Of a stretch of DNA of 64,000 nt, positions 1-8,991 are shown in pieces. The stretch's first letter is position 1; every line of letters starts with the position of its first letter. The stretch is from Streptomyces shenzhenensis (lineage in GTDB: Bacteria; Actinomycetota; Actinomycetes; Streptomycetales; Streptomycetaceae): positions 124,001-188,000 of the forward strand of contig NZ_JAJONF010000004.1 in the NCBI RefSeq assembly GCF_021462265.1, given 5' to 3'. The translations under genes were made by a program, and so were the position numbers. The notes under the pieces were generated by a model. That model was not told the DNA's origin. It saw only the letters and a program-made list of their open reading frames with translations, and did no database searches.

Positions 1-111
1 GGGGTCTCCCGCATACGCCGGAGCGCCCGCTCCCAGCGCGATGACCAGGCTCACGGCCGCCGCCGTCCGAAAAACGGGACGTGCGGCTCGGACACCTACC
101 CCCGCACGCAC
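1..111 (-). CDS. Secreted protein, N-terminal fragment (cut by window edge)
   Basis: Reading from the GTG at 111-109 toward position 1 gives 37 open codons. They form an Arg-rich n-region (four Arg), an Ala/Val/Leu hydrophobic core, and an AYA-type signal peptidase I site just before GDP at the window edge. This looks like a classical Sec signal peptide, so the product is probably exported. The start overlaps the last codons of the lipoprotein gene at 96-764, so the two genes are probably translationally coupled. The mature protein lies outside the window and its function cannot be stated. An internal GTG at 54-52 would remove the positive n-region and is less likely. Confidence 0.55.
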   Translation of the reverse strand, partial: MRAGVGVRAARPVFRTAAAVSLVIALGAGAPAYAGDP

Positions 112-764
112 GAGGCATCGCCCTTCTTCCAGCTCTGCCGCGTGATCTGCCAGTCACCTGCGGAGTCCTTCGCGACCTGGAGCGTATTGAGGATGAAATC
201 CTTGTCACTCGGTTTGGTGACCTGCACCTTTTGGGTCTTGATGACCTTGCCGTATCCCTTGCTCTGGTCCTCGCAGTAACGGACTGCCGCTGTCGGACCG
301 TTGGCCATGTCGGTGACCACGAAGTTGAAGTACCGATAGTGTCCCGTGACGGTCAGCCCTTGCTTCTTGAGCTCCGCAACCCTGCCGATCCAGTAGGTTC
401 GGGCGTATCCCGCGAAGTAGCGATTCAGGTTGGCGGTCTGTCCGTTCCCCTTGGCGAAAGCCTCTAGCCGGGCTTCGGCGGCGTACGCCAGGTCGCGCAG
501 CACCGCGTCCTTGGCGGCATCTCCCGTCGACTCCCGGTCGACGGCCACCGTGATGTCCGACGGGAAGTCGAAACTCGGCGCGTTCTTCTCAGCCGAAGTG
601 GAGGCCGAGCCGGACGGAGATGGAGAGGTGGAGCCTCCCGTCCCGTCGGCCCCCGTGATCTTGTCGTTGTCCTTGGAGCTGTCGTCCCCGCCTCCGCATG
701 CCGTCAGCAGCAGAACTGCTGTCGCGGTGAGCGCGGCGGCAACGGGCAAGGTGCGGCGCTTCAC
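96..764 (-). CDS. Putative lipoprotein of unknown function
   Basis: A 222-aa protein starting at GTG 764 (VKRRTLPVAA). A GGGGGAG ribosome-binding site lies about 6 bases upstream. Residues 1-20 are a lipoprotein signal peptide ending in the lipobox LLTAC, followed by a Gly/Asp/Ser/Lys-rich tether to about residue 55. The remaining ~165 residues form one soluble extracytoplasmic domain with mixed helices and strands. It contains the words NRYFAGYARTYW and GHYRYFNFVV, and the layout resembles secreted NTF2-like folds. That fold assignment is only an impression. It would be anchored to the outer face of the membrane. The frame stays open upstream to 1058, but that extension lacks a signal peptide and an RBS. 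Confidence 0.8.
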   Translation of the reverse strand: MKRRTLPVAAALTATAVLLLTACGGGDDSSKDNDKITGADGTGGSTSPSPSGSASTSAEKNAPSFDFPSDITVAVDRESTGDAAKDAVLRDLAYAAEARLEAFAKGNGQTANLNRYFAGYARTYWIGRVAELKKQGLTVTGHYRYFNFVVTDMANGPTAAVRYCEDQSKGYGKVIKTQKVQVTKPSDKDFILNTLQVAKDSAGDWQITRQSWKKGDASCVRG

Positions 765-1123
765 TGTGGGCTCCCCCGTGAGAATGGAGTTCGTCAAGAG
801 TGCAAACGGTATCCGTGGGATCCGGGGTTTCGCCACCGCGAACTTCGCTGTGGAGGTGCCGAATGACGTTATGCGGGACCTTCCTTGGGAAGGTGGCCCA
901 CTGGTGGCGGTGAGGCGTCTCCGTACCAGGGTCGGCCGCACGGGCATTGTGAAGATTGTGCGGGCATGGCGTGGATGCCGGTGTAACCTGCTGGGCGCCG
1001 CCTCTCCTTTGGCCTCCCTTTGCGGTTCGTTGGTTGTGGCCCCCAAAACCCTCGACACACAGTGACCCTGGCCTCCTGCGTCGCGTGGGGCGGCTGGGTA
1101 GGCAGGTGTTCACGGGGGTAGTG
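765..1123. other. Divergent intergenic region
   Basis: About 360 bases between the minus-strand lipoprotein gene and the plus-strand WXG100-like operon. It must hold promoters for both directions. I see no -10/-35 pair I would defend, no strong hairpin, and no ORF with a plausible start and composition. Confidence 0.4.
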
Positions 1124-1426
1124 ATGGCGGATCACGTCAGGGTGTCCACGAGCGAGTTGCGGGAGATCAGTCGGTCTGTCGCGAAGTTGAAGTCCAACTT
1201 TGAACATGCGAAGGATCTCGTTGACTCCTACGGTTCCGAGATCGGTTCCGGTGATGTGGCCGACGCCCTTGGTGACTTCGCGGACGACTGGAAGAAGAAG
1301 CGCAAGCAGCTCTGTGACGGGCTGGAGTTTCTCGGGAAGACCGCGGGTGAGGCGGCCAAGGCGTACGACGGGGTCGATCAGCATCTCGCGGACGCGCTGC
1401 TCAAGGCGCAGCCGGGGGACAAGTGA
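1124..1426 (+). CDS. WXG100/ESAT-6-like small helical protein
   Basis: Exactly 100 residues, starting MADHVRVSTSELREISRSV. It is predicted to be two long amphipathic helices around a GDVADALGDFADDW turn, the size and hairpin layout of the WXG100 (EsxA-like) superfamily. The canonical W-x-G is replaced by a DDW-containing turn, so membership rests on length, helical pattern and context. WXG100 proteins are small dimeric substrates or partners of type VII secretion. The stop overlaps the GTG of the next gene (GTGA), whose product also begins with a WXG-like region, so the pair may form a heterodimer. An in-frame GTG at 1121 is an alternative start. Confidence 0.7.
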   Translation: MADHVRVSTSELREISRSVAKLKSNFEHAKDLVDSYGSEIGSGDVADALGDFADDWKKKRKQLCDGLEFLGKTAGEAAKAYDGVDQHLADALLKAQPGDK

Positions 1427-2829
1427 GCGATCACGATTTCTCCGGCGTCGACTGGCAGACGGCCCGGTACGACGACAAGGAGTTCACGCCGGGGGACCCG
1501 TATGAGGTGGCCCGGCTCGGGAAGCGGATCTCCGACACGGCCAAGCTGATCGAGGAGCAGGCCGGGAAGCTGCGCAATCTCGTCGACGGGAACGGGTGGG
1601 ACTCGGACACGGGGAAGGCGTTCGCCGCGAAGACCGGGGACACCGTCAAGCTGCTCGGCCAGTCGCATCAGCGGTACGCGGCGGCGGGCGCGGCGCTCGG
1701 ATCGTCCGTGCCGTACGAGCCCATCGCCGACCAGGTGCGGGAGAACTGGGCGACCGCTCTCAACCACGCCCAGAACCGGGTGCGGGCGGCGCTGAAGAAG
1801 GCCGCCGCCGCCGATGCCGACAGCGGCAACTGCCAGAAGCAGATCGATCAGCATCCGTCCGGTGACGACAACCACCCGGACAAGCAGAAGCTCAAGCGGC
1901 AGAAAGAGGCCTCCGACGGGGAACTCGACGCCGCGAAGCGGGAGCTGCGGGCCGCGCTCGACTACCGGGACACGCAGGCCGGTTACGCCGCCAAGGCGAT
2001 ACGGGACGCCATCGACCACGACGGGCTGAAGGATCCCAAGCACCACTGGTGGGACGACTGGCAGGACTGGGTCGCCGACATCGGGCACTGGGCAGGGGTG
2101 GCCGCGGCTGTTCTGGGCGTGCTGGCACTCGCCCTCAGCTGGGTACCGGTCCTCGGCGAGGTCCTCGGCGCGCTGGCGCTCATCGCCTCGGTGGTCGCTC
2201 TGGTCTGCGACACCGTCTCGGCCCTGGACGGCAAGGGCACCTGGCTGGACGTCGCCATCGATGCCATCGGCGTGCTGTCCTTCGGCGCCGGGCGGGTCCT
2301 GGGGACGACCGCCAAAGAGGCGGCCATGGCCGCCCGCGGCGCCTCCGCGGTCAAGGACCTTCAGCTGGCGCGGGAGATCGGGCTGAATCCGACGACGGCC
2401 CGCGAACTCGCCGAGACGCTCAACGGGGTCAAGCCCGGCGAGATCGGCAAGGCGCTGTCCGAGGGGCCCACGAAACTCCTGCCGCGGATGCGCTCGGTGG
2501 TCAAGGAGTCACTGAACCTGAAGGCGTACGCGACCGACATCCGCGAGGCCCCCGCAGTGCACCGGGCGGCCGCGGCCTTCGCGGAAACGGCGCCCAATCT
2601 ATCGGAGGTCGCGGACTCCTCGTTCAAGACCATGGCGGGTCAGGCCAAGGCCCTCTACTACGGCAGCCAGGTGCTGCCGCTCCTCGCCGGCTGGTCGAAC
2701 CTGGCGCACACGAACCCCGGCGAGCCGTGGATCACCGGGCCGAACGTCCTCCAGGGCGCGAAGGAGATTCCGGGCATCGGGGCCGGTGGGACACCGTTCT
2801 ACAACTGGCACTGGAGCACCGGCGGCTGA
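1423..2829 (+). CDS. Predicted T7SS-secreted protein with WXG-like N-terminus and hydrophobic core
   Basis: A 468-aa protein starting with GTG inside the previous stop. Residues 1-110 are helical with a WXG-like turn (GWDSDTGKAF), resembling the putative T7SS signal domain of actinobacterial effectors. Residues ~110-200 are charged coiled coil. A Trp-rich stretch (HHWWDDWQDW) precedes two or three hydrophobic segments (~222-275), followed by a largely helical C-terminal half. I see no catalytic motif in the C-terminus, so toxin or structural role is undecided. It is the second gene of a five-gene operon whose first product is WXG100-like. A type VII core (EccC ATPase and others) is not in this window. 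Confidence 0.7.
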   Translation: MSDHDFSGVDWQTARYDDKEFTPGDPYEVARLGKRISDTAKLIEEQAGKLRNLVDGNGWDSDTGKAFAAKTGDTVKLLGQSHQRYAAAGAALGSSVPYEPIADQVRENWATALNHAQNRVRAALKKAAAADADSGNCQKQIDQHPSGDDNHPDKQKLKRQKEASDGELDAAKRELRAALDYRDTQAGYAAKAIRDAIDHDGLKDPKHHWWDDWQDWVADIGHWAGVAAAVLGVLALALSWVPVLGEVLGALALIASVVALVCDTVSALDGKGTWLDVAIDAIGVLSFGAGRVLGTTAKEAAMAARGASAVKDLQLAREIGLNPTTARELAETLNGVKPGEIGKALSEGPTKLLPRMRSVVKESLNLKAYATDIREAPAVHRAAAAFAETAPNLSEVADSSFKTMAGQAKALYYGSQVLPLLAGWSNLAHTNPGEPWITGPNVLQGAKEIPGIGAGGTPFYNWHWSTGG

Positions 2830-2876
2830 CCCGGGTCGGCTGTCAGGTGTCCCAGGGCGGAGAGAGCAAGGATCAC

Positions 2877-3680
2877 GTGGCGAGTGAAGACGAGCGGTCC
2901 GTCGACGAGTTGTTCGCGGAGCTGCCGGAGAAATGGCAACGGTCGCTGGAAGAAGTCGGCCTGGGGCTGCCGGAGTTGCGCCGTATCGCGGCCGGCCCGG
3001 ACGGCATGCGGCGGGTACGCACCATCCTCGCCGAGTTCTCCGAGGCGACGAGCAACCCCCGCCCGGCGCGGGCCGGGTACGGCGGCGGAGCGCCGGTGTG
3101 GCCGTGGGCCCGGCTGTTCCTGGTGGCCGTCGTGTCGGCCGTCGTCTGTCTGGTCTGCAGCCTGTTCATCGGGAAGGCGGCGGCGTTCGTCGGCCTGCTG
3201 CTCGGGCTGCCGGTGTTCTGGGTGGCCTTCAAGACCCGTGACTCCCGAGGGGCCCCTGTGGCCCGGTATGCCACCGCGGCCGCCTATCTCGTACTGGTAC
3301 TGGTCGGCTCGTACTTCGCCAATGCCTGGTATCTGCAGCTGCGCGGGGTGGAACAGACGGTGACCATCGCCGCGCCGACCCGTCAGTGGACGCACGGGAC
3401 CCGTGAGACCTACTGCAGGGTCCGGCTGCGGGACGGCTCCGTCCACGAGGTGATCGACAACAAGGAGAACTGTGCCGGCCGGGTCGGGCAGACGACCACG
3501 GCCGTCGTCGACCCTGCCGGTCACTACAAGCCCTCCCTCGGCGGCAAGTCCGAGATCGGCGGCGTTCTCGAGGGCTACCTCTGCCTGGGCGCCGCCGCGG
3601 TGCTCCTGCTGGCCCCCGTGACGGTCGTGGTTACAGGGCGGCGCAAGCGGTATGACCGGGCGATCGGGACGGCGGTATGA
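2877..3680 (+). CDS. Membrane protein of the WXG100-linked operon
   Basis: A 267-aa protein starting at GTG 2877 (VASEDERSVDELF). It has a soluble acidic helical N-terminus (~1-80), then two close transmembrane helices (~83-120). A third hydrophobic segment (~130-150) precedes a predicted extracytoplasmic domain with a YCRVRLRDGSVHEV strand region and two Cys (TYC and NCAG), possibly a disulfide. A last helix near 233-255 is followed by a basic cytoplasmic tail (GRRKRYDR). I recognise no family. The gene sits between the secreted-type protein and two soluble proteins, and its stop overlaps the next start (ATGA), so it is probably part of the same membrane assembly or immunity function. Confidence 0.75.
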   Translation: MASEDERSVDELFAELPEKWQRSLEEVGLGLPELRRIAAGPDGMRRVRTILAEFSEATSNPRPARAGYGGGAPVWPWARLFLVAVVSAVVCLVCSLFIGKAAAFVGLLLGLPVFWVAFKTRDSRGAPVARYATAAAYLVLVLVGSYFANAWYLQLRGVEQTVTIAAPTRQWTHGTRETYCRVRLRDGSVHEVIDNKENCAGRVGQTTTAVVDPAGHYKPSLGGKSEIGGVLEGYLCLGAAAVLLLAPVTVVVTGRRKRYDRAIGTAV

Positions 3681-4390
3681 ACGGCGAGAGGGCCGGTGCG
3701 GCCAACGCGGTCAGTGCGGCTGACGCGGCCGGTACAGCCGGCGCGGTCGGTGCGGGCGGGAGGAGCACGGGCGTGTCCGGGGCGGCCGGCGCCTCCGATC
3801 CGCACCCCGCACCCCCCTCCGACTACCGCCTCGCCGTTCCCGAGGGCTGGGAGCGGATCGTGCTCGATCCCGAGCGGTGGGCGCACCGTATCGACAAGGT
3901 CGTCAAGCGCGGTCTGCGGCGGACGAAGGCCGGTCCGCGGCTTGAGGCCGCGCTCGCGGAGCGGATGCGGGAGCAGGCCGAGGCGGCGCACGCCAACGGC
4001 GGCGTCGAGATGTATGTCATGAACCAGGTCCTCGGCCAGGTCCCGGTATCCGCCGGCCTGGTCGTCACCGTGCTTCGGCCGCCCCCCGGAACCGAGGCCG
4101 GCGACCTCGGGGACATCACCCGCTCTCTCGCGCTGCGCGCGACCGCCGAGGACGTCACCCTCGTCGACCTCCCCGCCGGTCCCGCCGTACGCCACCGCTA
4201 TGTGCGCCGCCCTTCCCCCGACGACCCCGACGGCAACAAGCTCCCTGTCACCCACCTGGACGTCTGCCTCGCCGTCCCGCACAGCGACCAGCGACTGCTG
4301 CTCTCCTTCTCCACGCCGATGGAGCCGCTGGCGGACGCCCTGGTCGGTCTCTTCGACTCCGTCGCCCGCACTCTGCAATGGATGGCCTGA
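3677..4390 (+). CDS. Hypothetical protein, paralog of the next gene
   Basis: A 237-aa soluble protein with no signal peptide or membrane segment. It starts at ATG overlapping the upstream stop. Residues 1-45 are low-complexity Ala/Gly, probably disordered. The folded part starts near DYRLAVPEGWERI, has a helical segment (RLEAALAERMREQAEAA), then strands ending in LPAGPAVRHRYV. It finishes with a helix (ADALVGLFDSVARTLQWM). The downstream gene has the same layout, including LPVGPAVRVRHAYV at the equivalent place, which suggests a tandem duplication. The function is unknown. Its constant position beside the WXG100-like genes suggests a chaperone- or adaptor-like role, which is inference only. 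Confidence 0.7.
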   Translation: MNGERAGAANAVSAADAAGTAGAVGAGGRSTGVSGAAGASDPHPAPPSDYRLAVPEGWERIVLDPERWAHRIDKVVKRGLRRTKAGPRLEAALAERMREQAEAAHANGGVEMYVMNQVLGQVPVSAGLVVTVLRPPPGTEAGDLGDITRSLALRATAEDVTLVDLPAGPAVRHRYVRRPSPDDPDGNKLPVTHLDVCLAVPHSDQRLLLSFSTPMEPLADALVGLFDSVARTLQWMA

Positions 4391-4986
4391 TGCCCGAGTT
4401 CGCCACGTCCACGGTGCGTGTGAGGGTGCCCGAGGACGCCGTGTCCCTGCCGGTGCGGGTGACGGGGGTCGACCTGAACGCATGGGCTGCGGAGGCGGCC
4501 GTGGGCCGCGTCGGTGCGGACGGCGAACCCCGGCTCCGCCAGGCCCTCGCCACCGAACTCCGGGAGGCCGCCGCCGACTCCCGCGAGCGTGGCCCGATCA
4601 CCGCGCTGTCGTACGTCCCCGAGCCGCGCCTCGGGGAGCTCGCCCGGATCGAGTTGAGCGCGCTGGTCGCGGACGACACGCATCCGGTCCTGACCGTCGA
4701 ACTCCTGCAGCGCTACCTCGCCGCTCCCACTCCGGTCTCCTACCGGCCGCCCGAGGCCGAGCTCCGTACTCTTCCCGTGGGTCCGGCGGTGCGTGTGCGG
4801 CACGCGTACGTCCAGGACGTCGGCCGGGACGGGCTGGGGACGGTGATGGAGACGTGCGCGTACGGCATCCGGGCCGACGAGACATGGGGGCTCGTCCTGC
4901 TCACGTCCTGGAAGGCACTGGCCCGCACGGATGAACTGTGTGAGCTGACCGACGAGCTGGCGGCGACCGTCCGCGTCACGGGCTAG
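4390..4986 (+). CDS. Hypothetical protein, paralog of the preceding gene
   Basis: A 198-aa protein. The ATG at 4390 shares one base with the upstream stop (TGATG); an in-frame ATG at 4378 is the alternative. It begins with short strands (STVRVRVPEDAVSL), then a helix (RLRQALATELREAAADS), strands, the LPVGPAVRVRHAYV segment, and a final helix (ARTDELCELTDELAATV). It lacks the Ala/Gly N-terminal extension of its neighbour but otherwise follows it element by element. No signal peptide, membrane segment or catalytic motif is visible. It is the last gene of the WXG100-linked operon, and no terminator hairpin is obvious after it. Confidence 0.7.
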   Translation: MPEFATSTVRVRVPEDAVSLPVRVTGVDLNAWAAEAAVGRVGADGEPRLRQALATELREAAADSRERGPITALSYVPEPRLGELARIELSALVADDTHPVLTVELLQRYLAAPTPVSYRPPEAELRTLPVGPAVRVRHAYVQDVGRDGLGTVMETCAYGIRADETWGLVLLTSWKALARTDELCELTDELAATVRVTG

Positions 4987-5474
4987 CCGTAAGGCCGTGG
5001 AGTCATGGCTCGGGCGGGGTTGTCCAGGGGGGCCTTGAGGTGCGGTCTCGTCGGACATGAGGAGCGGAGCCCCGGGTAGAACTGGCAGTTGACCAAGACA
5101 AGCCGTTCATAAGACCGGTCGATGCGGCGCTGAGCGCGACCAGGGCTGCGCAGTCGCGGCCACGGGATCTGCCCTCGCGGGTCGTGGTGTACCCGGTCCC
5201 GGCCGCGTGCCTGTTCCCGGAGGCGGGATACCCCGGCGTATGGCGCAAGCTCGCCGCCTCTCTGCCCGGCGGCAAGAACTGTGGACCGAGGTCACGAGTG
5301 CCGGGCGGCGCAGCCGGTCCCCATGGCACCGACGTGCGACGGGACCACGTGACTTCGTCGTATACCGCATGGGCAGGAGAAGCTGATGAAGCATCATGTA
5401 AAGCCAACCGCGAGTTGTAACCTGTCGTCACAGCAGGCGCCAACCATCAGTGGACGTTACTCGGGGGACAGAGG
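4987..5474. other. Intergenic region upstream of the permease
   Basis: About 490 bases. I find no convincing gene; the short open frames here have no RBS and poor composition. The last 120 bases are relatively AT-rich (around 5385-5440) and are the likely place for the permease promoter, but no hexamer pair stands out. Confidence 0.4.
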
Positions 5475-7220
5475 ATGGCCTTGCAGGTGCGGTCCACCAG
5501 CGGCCAGTCGAAGGAGTACTTGTCATCCGACGAACGGCGTCGGCTCTCGCTGTTCCAGCTCTTCGGACTCGCCGCCGGGGGGACGATCGGCTCCGGTTGG
5601 CTGCTGGGCGCGGACGACGCCTACCGGAAGGCCGGAAGCTACGCTCCGTGGGCCTGGCTGATAGGCGGGCTGGTCATGCTGGTCGTGGCCGGCGTGATGG
5701 TGGAGTTGGGTACGGCCGCACCGAAAACCGGCGGGCTCATCTTCCTTCCGCTGCAGAGCAGCGGGCCGCTGGTGGCGATCGTGGCCGCGGCGGGACTGTG
5801 GATCTTCTACGCGATCAACGCGGCCAGTGAGTCCGTGGCGATGACCAAGGGGCTCGCGTCCATACATCTCACGTTCCTGATGGGGGCCGGGACCGCGCTG
5901 ACCGCCTGGGGCTGGGTCTGCTCGCTGGCGTTGATGGCGGTGATCTCGGCCACCAACCTGCTCGTCCCGCGGCTGGTGCGGATCGGCAACTCCTGGTTGA
6001 CCGTGGTGAAGGTCGTAGTCCCGCTGCTCACCATAGCTCTGTTCGTCGCGTCCGGATTCGATCACCCCCAAGGGGGCGGGGCCGTGGGCGGGACCGGCGG
6101 CGCCGGAGGGTACGGCGCGGTCCTGGCCGCGGTGGTGGACAGCGGGGTGATCTACGCCTATGTGGGATTCCAGGGCCCGTTGGACTTCGCCGGAAACGTC
6201 AGGACCGAGGGCCGGCTGACCGAGCATGCCCGGCTGCGCTGGGCCGTCTACGGCACGATCGTCGGCACAACCGTGCTCTACATCCTCCTCCAGGTCGTCT
6301 TCAGCTCTCGTCAGGGCCAGGTCCAGGCGCAGTGGTCGCCGGGCGACCCGGACTCCCCCTACACCCAGTTCGCCTTCGTCTCCTCGATGGCCTGGCTGGG
6401 GTGGTGTCTGCGGATCAACTCGGTGCTCTCCCCGATGGGCGCCGGGCTGGTCTTCACCCATGCCCTGACCCGCGAGGTCGCCACGCTCAGCCGCGCCCAC
6501 CTCACCCACCGGGGCCTGCAGACGATGCGCACGACCACTCTGCGCGGCAGGGACGTCTACTGGCTGGTGCTGGCGGTGGACTTCGTCGTCGGGGTGGTCG
6601 CGCTGCTCGCGATGGGCGGGCGGTGGCACACCCTCGTCGCGGCGGACGGGGTGCTGACCCTCGTCGTGTACGCCGTTCCCGGCGTTGCCCTGGTCTCCTT
6701 GCGCGACAAGCTGCCGCCGGTCTCGCCGAGCCGCAACCGGGCCCGTCGGCACGCGGCCTGGATCAGTTTCGTCCTCATCGCGTTGATCCTGTACGGAGCC
6801 GGGTGGACAGACCTGTGGCACGGGATGGCCGTGCTCGCCGTCGGCTGCGTGCTGCTGCTCGGATTCCCGGTACTGGCCCGGCAGTTCCCCACGCTGGGAC
6901 GGTTCTACGACGCCCGGGAGCATGTGACGCGCTTTCGCCGGCTGGGCTCCGACCCGGCCGCGCAAGCCGCGGCCTGCCTTCTCGGCATGTTGGCGCTGCT
7001 GATGGTCTGCACTCTGTTCGGCAACCCCGAGCCCGGTGCCCCGCACCGTCTCGCGTTCTATCTGTGGGGCGGGGCCGTGGGGGCCACGGCACTGGCTGCG
7101 TTCTGCGGCATGGTGTGGGCCTCCAAGCGCCATATCGGGCGGGTGGAGCCGCTGTTGCCGCTACCGACCTCCCAGCTCCGCGAACGAGACCGGGGACGGT
7201 CCCAGGAACCGCAGCGGTAG
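5475..7220 (+). CDS. APC-family amino acid/polyamine permease
   Basis: A 581-aa integral membrane protein with roughly 12 hydrophobic helices. The first helix carries the APC-type unwound motif (FGLAAGGTIGSGW, residues ~30-42), which in this superfamily lines the substrate site. The following segments match the five-helix inverted repeat layout (for example MVELGTAAPKTGGLI after TM2). Substrates are likely amino acids or related amines, but specificity cannot be read from the sequence. The ATG at 5475 follows a GAGG RBS. The gene stands alone and converges on the helical-protein gene that ends at 7234. Confidence 0.85.
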   Translation: MALQVRSTSGQSKEYLSSDERRRLSLFQLFGLAAGGTIGSGWLLGADDAYRKAGSYAPWAWLIGGLVMLVVAGVMVELGTAAPKTGGLIFLPLQSSGPLVAIVAAAGLWIFYAINAASESVAMTKGLASIHLTFLMGAGTALTAWGWVCSLALMAVISATNLLVPRLVRIGNSWLTVVKVVVPLLTIALFVASGFDHPQGGGAVGGTGGAGGYGAVLAAVVDSGVIYAYVGFQGPLDFAGNVRTEGRLTEHARLRWAVYGTIVGTTVLYILLQVVFSSRQGQVQAQWSPGDPDSPYTQFAFVSSMAWLGWCLRINSVLSPMGAGLVFTHALTREVATLSRAHLTHRGLQTMRTTTLRGRDVYWLVLAVDFVVGVVALLAMGGRWHTLVAADGVLTLVVYAVPGVALVSLRDKLPPVSPSRNRARRHAAWISFVLIALILYGAGWTDLWHGMAVLAVGCVLLLGFPVLARQFPTLGRFYDAREHVTRFRRLGSDPAAQAAACLLGMLALLMVCTLFGNPEPGAPHRLAFYLWGGAVGATALAAFCGMVWASKRHIGRVEPLLPLPTSQLRERDRGRSQEPQR

Positions 7221-7233
7221 CCGCGCCTGGAGG

Positions 7234-8982
7234 CTAGTGAACCGACTCCACGACCTGCTCGGCCTCCTCTTCGAAGCCCCTGCCCCTCAGCAGGAGGATT
7301 GTTTCCTCGCGGCGCGCCGCGTCCGCCCACCGGCCGACCGTTCCCCGGTAGAGCAAGCGCTGGCGCCGCCCGTCCACCCGGCTGGCCCGCAACCGCTCGG
7401 TGATCACGACCACGTCTGCGGGGGTGATCCGCTGCTCGTTCTCCAGACAGCGCTCCAGCAGGTCCCAGGCCTTTTCCTGGCCCCAGGCCGGGTCCGTTCC
7501 GTTGCTGTAGAGGCGGACGGCCGTCTCGGCGACGACGCCGCCCATCGGCACCCCGGCCAGTTCGGGGTCGGAGGGATCCGACAACTCCTTGCAGGCGTCG
7601 TCCGCGGCGATCCTGCCGCGGTTGCCCTGCACCTGCTGCGCCGTGACATAGTCGGCGAACACCGCCGGGTCGACACTCCCGCTGAGCAGTCCTGCGGTGA
7701 GCCGGCGGGCGACGGTCCGCGCCACCCGGTACATGTCCCGGGAACGCTCGATCTCCGTCTGCAGTCGCACCAGCTCGCCACCGGCCCGGCCGTCGACGTG
7801 TTCTGCCGCGGCTATCCACAGCAGGCGCCAGCACTCCGGGTCGGCGTCGATGTTCTTCAACTCCTTCACGAGAGTCTCGATCTCGACGGGGGAGCGCGGT
7901 CCGGCGGCCCATGCCACGCCACGGGCCACGACCTTGGAATACAGATCGACCCTGGTCCTCGCCACGGTCTCGAACTTCTGCCAGCGGCTGATGATCTCGG
8001 CGAGTTCATGCAGTTCCTCGCGTGCCGCGGCCTGATTCTGGACGGCCTCGCAACGCTCCGGGGCGCTCTCCGCCAGCTCCCGGCAGACCGCTGCCACGTT
8101 GTGGTACTTCAACCGCTTGCCAACATGCTCGATGAGGGCGTCCGGGCTGTGCTCCGAGCCCGCGATCAGCTTGGCGACGGTGTCCCTGGTGGGCCCCACC
8201 AGATCCGTGTCGGCCAGCCGCGCGTCGATCCAGTTCTCCAGCACCGGCTCGGCCGGGCTGAGCATGCGCAGGGCCGCGACCAGGTTGTTGAGCCCGGCCG
8301 GCGTCGTCGTGTCGGACTGCCGCGCACCGGAGGTGTTGATCCTCTGCACGGCCCGTCCCAGAAGGTCCACCGCCGCCTCTTCGCACCCTTCGTCGCGCAG
8401 CCCGAGATACAGCAGCGCCGTGTCGAGCAGGGTCCGCTTCTCGCTGAACGTGGTCAGCGTGGCGTCGACGAGGTCCTGCTTGTCCCGCCCGCGCAACTCC
8501 CTTACGAACCGGGCCACATCGAGCGCCGTGCGCTGACGGGCCACATCGTGCACGATGCCCTTGCTCAGCGCGGAGGGCCGGTACTCGGCAATCTCAGGTT
8601 CCGGCTGCTGCCGCTCCCCTTGCCCGGCCCCGCCCGGAGCAGCGGCGCCGTCCCTCTCCGACTGGCGGCACACGAGGTCGGCCGCATCGCCGATGCTTCG
8701 CCACAGCGCTGCCGTCGCCAGTACGTTCACCGCGTCGTAGAAGTGGAACTTGACCGCCGCCTCGATCAGTTGGTCGGTCGACCGCTGGATCGCGAAGGCG
8801 TACAGCACCCGGATCGCGACGGCGGGCCGAGGCGGTTCGCCCATGCTCTCGTTGCCCTCCCGAAGGGCCTGCACGCGCGCCGCGACTTCTTCGGTGCTGC
8901 TCCGGGTCACCCAGGAGTACCGGACGCTCCACGTCCGATCGTCGTCCAGCCAGCCCTCGGCTCCGGGGCGAGCCCTACTCAT
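7234..8982 (-). CDS. Large all-helical protein of the caspase operon
   Basis: A 582-aa, predicted all-alpha soluble protein, third gene of the caspase operon. The N-terminal ~30 residues look strand-rich (DDRTWSVRYSWVTRSSTEE). The rest is a succession of amphipathic helix pairs, compatible with a TPR/HEAT-like solenoid, although I cannot fix a repeat consensus. A low-complexity linker (about residues 112-130, GGAGQGERQQPEPE) splits the first helical bundle from the main one. There is no NTPase, nuclease or membrane motif. It starts only 9 bases after the caspase stop. Helical-repeat proteins beside prokaryotic caspases are typically sensors, scaffolds or protease substrates; which applies here is unknown. 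Confidence 0.75.
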   Translation of the reverse strand: MSRARPGAEGWLDDDRTWSVRYSWVTRSSTEEVAARVQALREGNESMGEPPRPAVAIRVLYAFAIQRSTDQLIEAAVKFHFYDAVNVLATAALWRSIGDAADLVCRQSERDGAAAPGGAGQGERQQPEPEIAEYRPSALSKGIVHDVARQRTALDVARFVRELRGRDKQDLVDATLTTFSEKRTLLDTALLYLGLRDEGCEEAAVDLLGRAVQRINTSGARQSDTTTPAGLNNLVAALRMLSPAEPVLENWIDARLADTDLVGPTRDTVAKLIAGSEHSPDALIEHVGKRLKYHNVAAVCRELAESAPERCEAVQNQAAAREELHELAEIISRWQKFETVARTRVDLYSKVVARGVAWAAGPRSPVEIETLVKELKNIDADPECWRLLWIAAAEHVDGRAGGELVRLQTEIERSRDMYRVARTVARRLTAGLLSGSVDPAVFADYVTAQQVQGNRGRIAADDACKELSDPSDPELAGVPMGGVVAETAVRLYSNGTDPAWGQEKAWDLLERCLENEQRITPADVVVITERLRASRVDGRRQRLLYRGTVGRWADAARREETILLLRGRGFEEEAEQVVESVH

Positions 8983-8991
8983 GTGCGACGC

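Noticed and set aside
2049..3680. Long plus-strand open frame overlapping the T7SS-type protein gene
   Set aside because: Its first 270 codons are an Arg/Gly-rich shadow of the real gene in another frame. Only the part from GTG 2877 has sensible membrane-protein composition.
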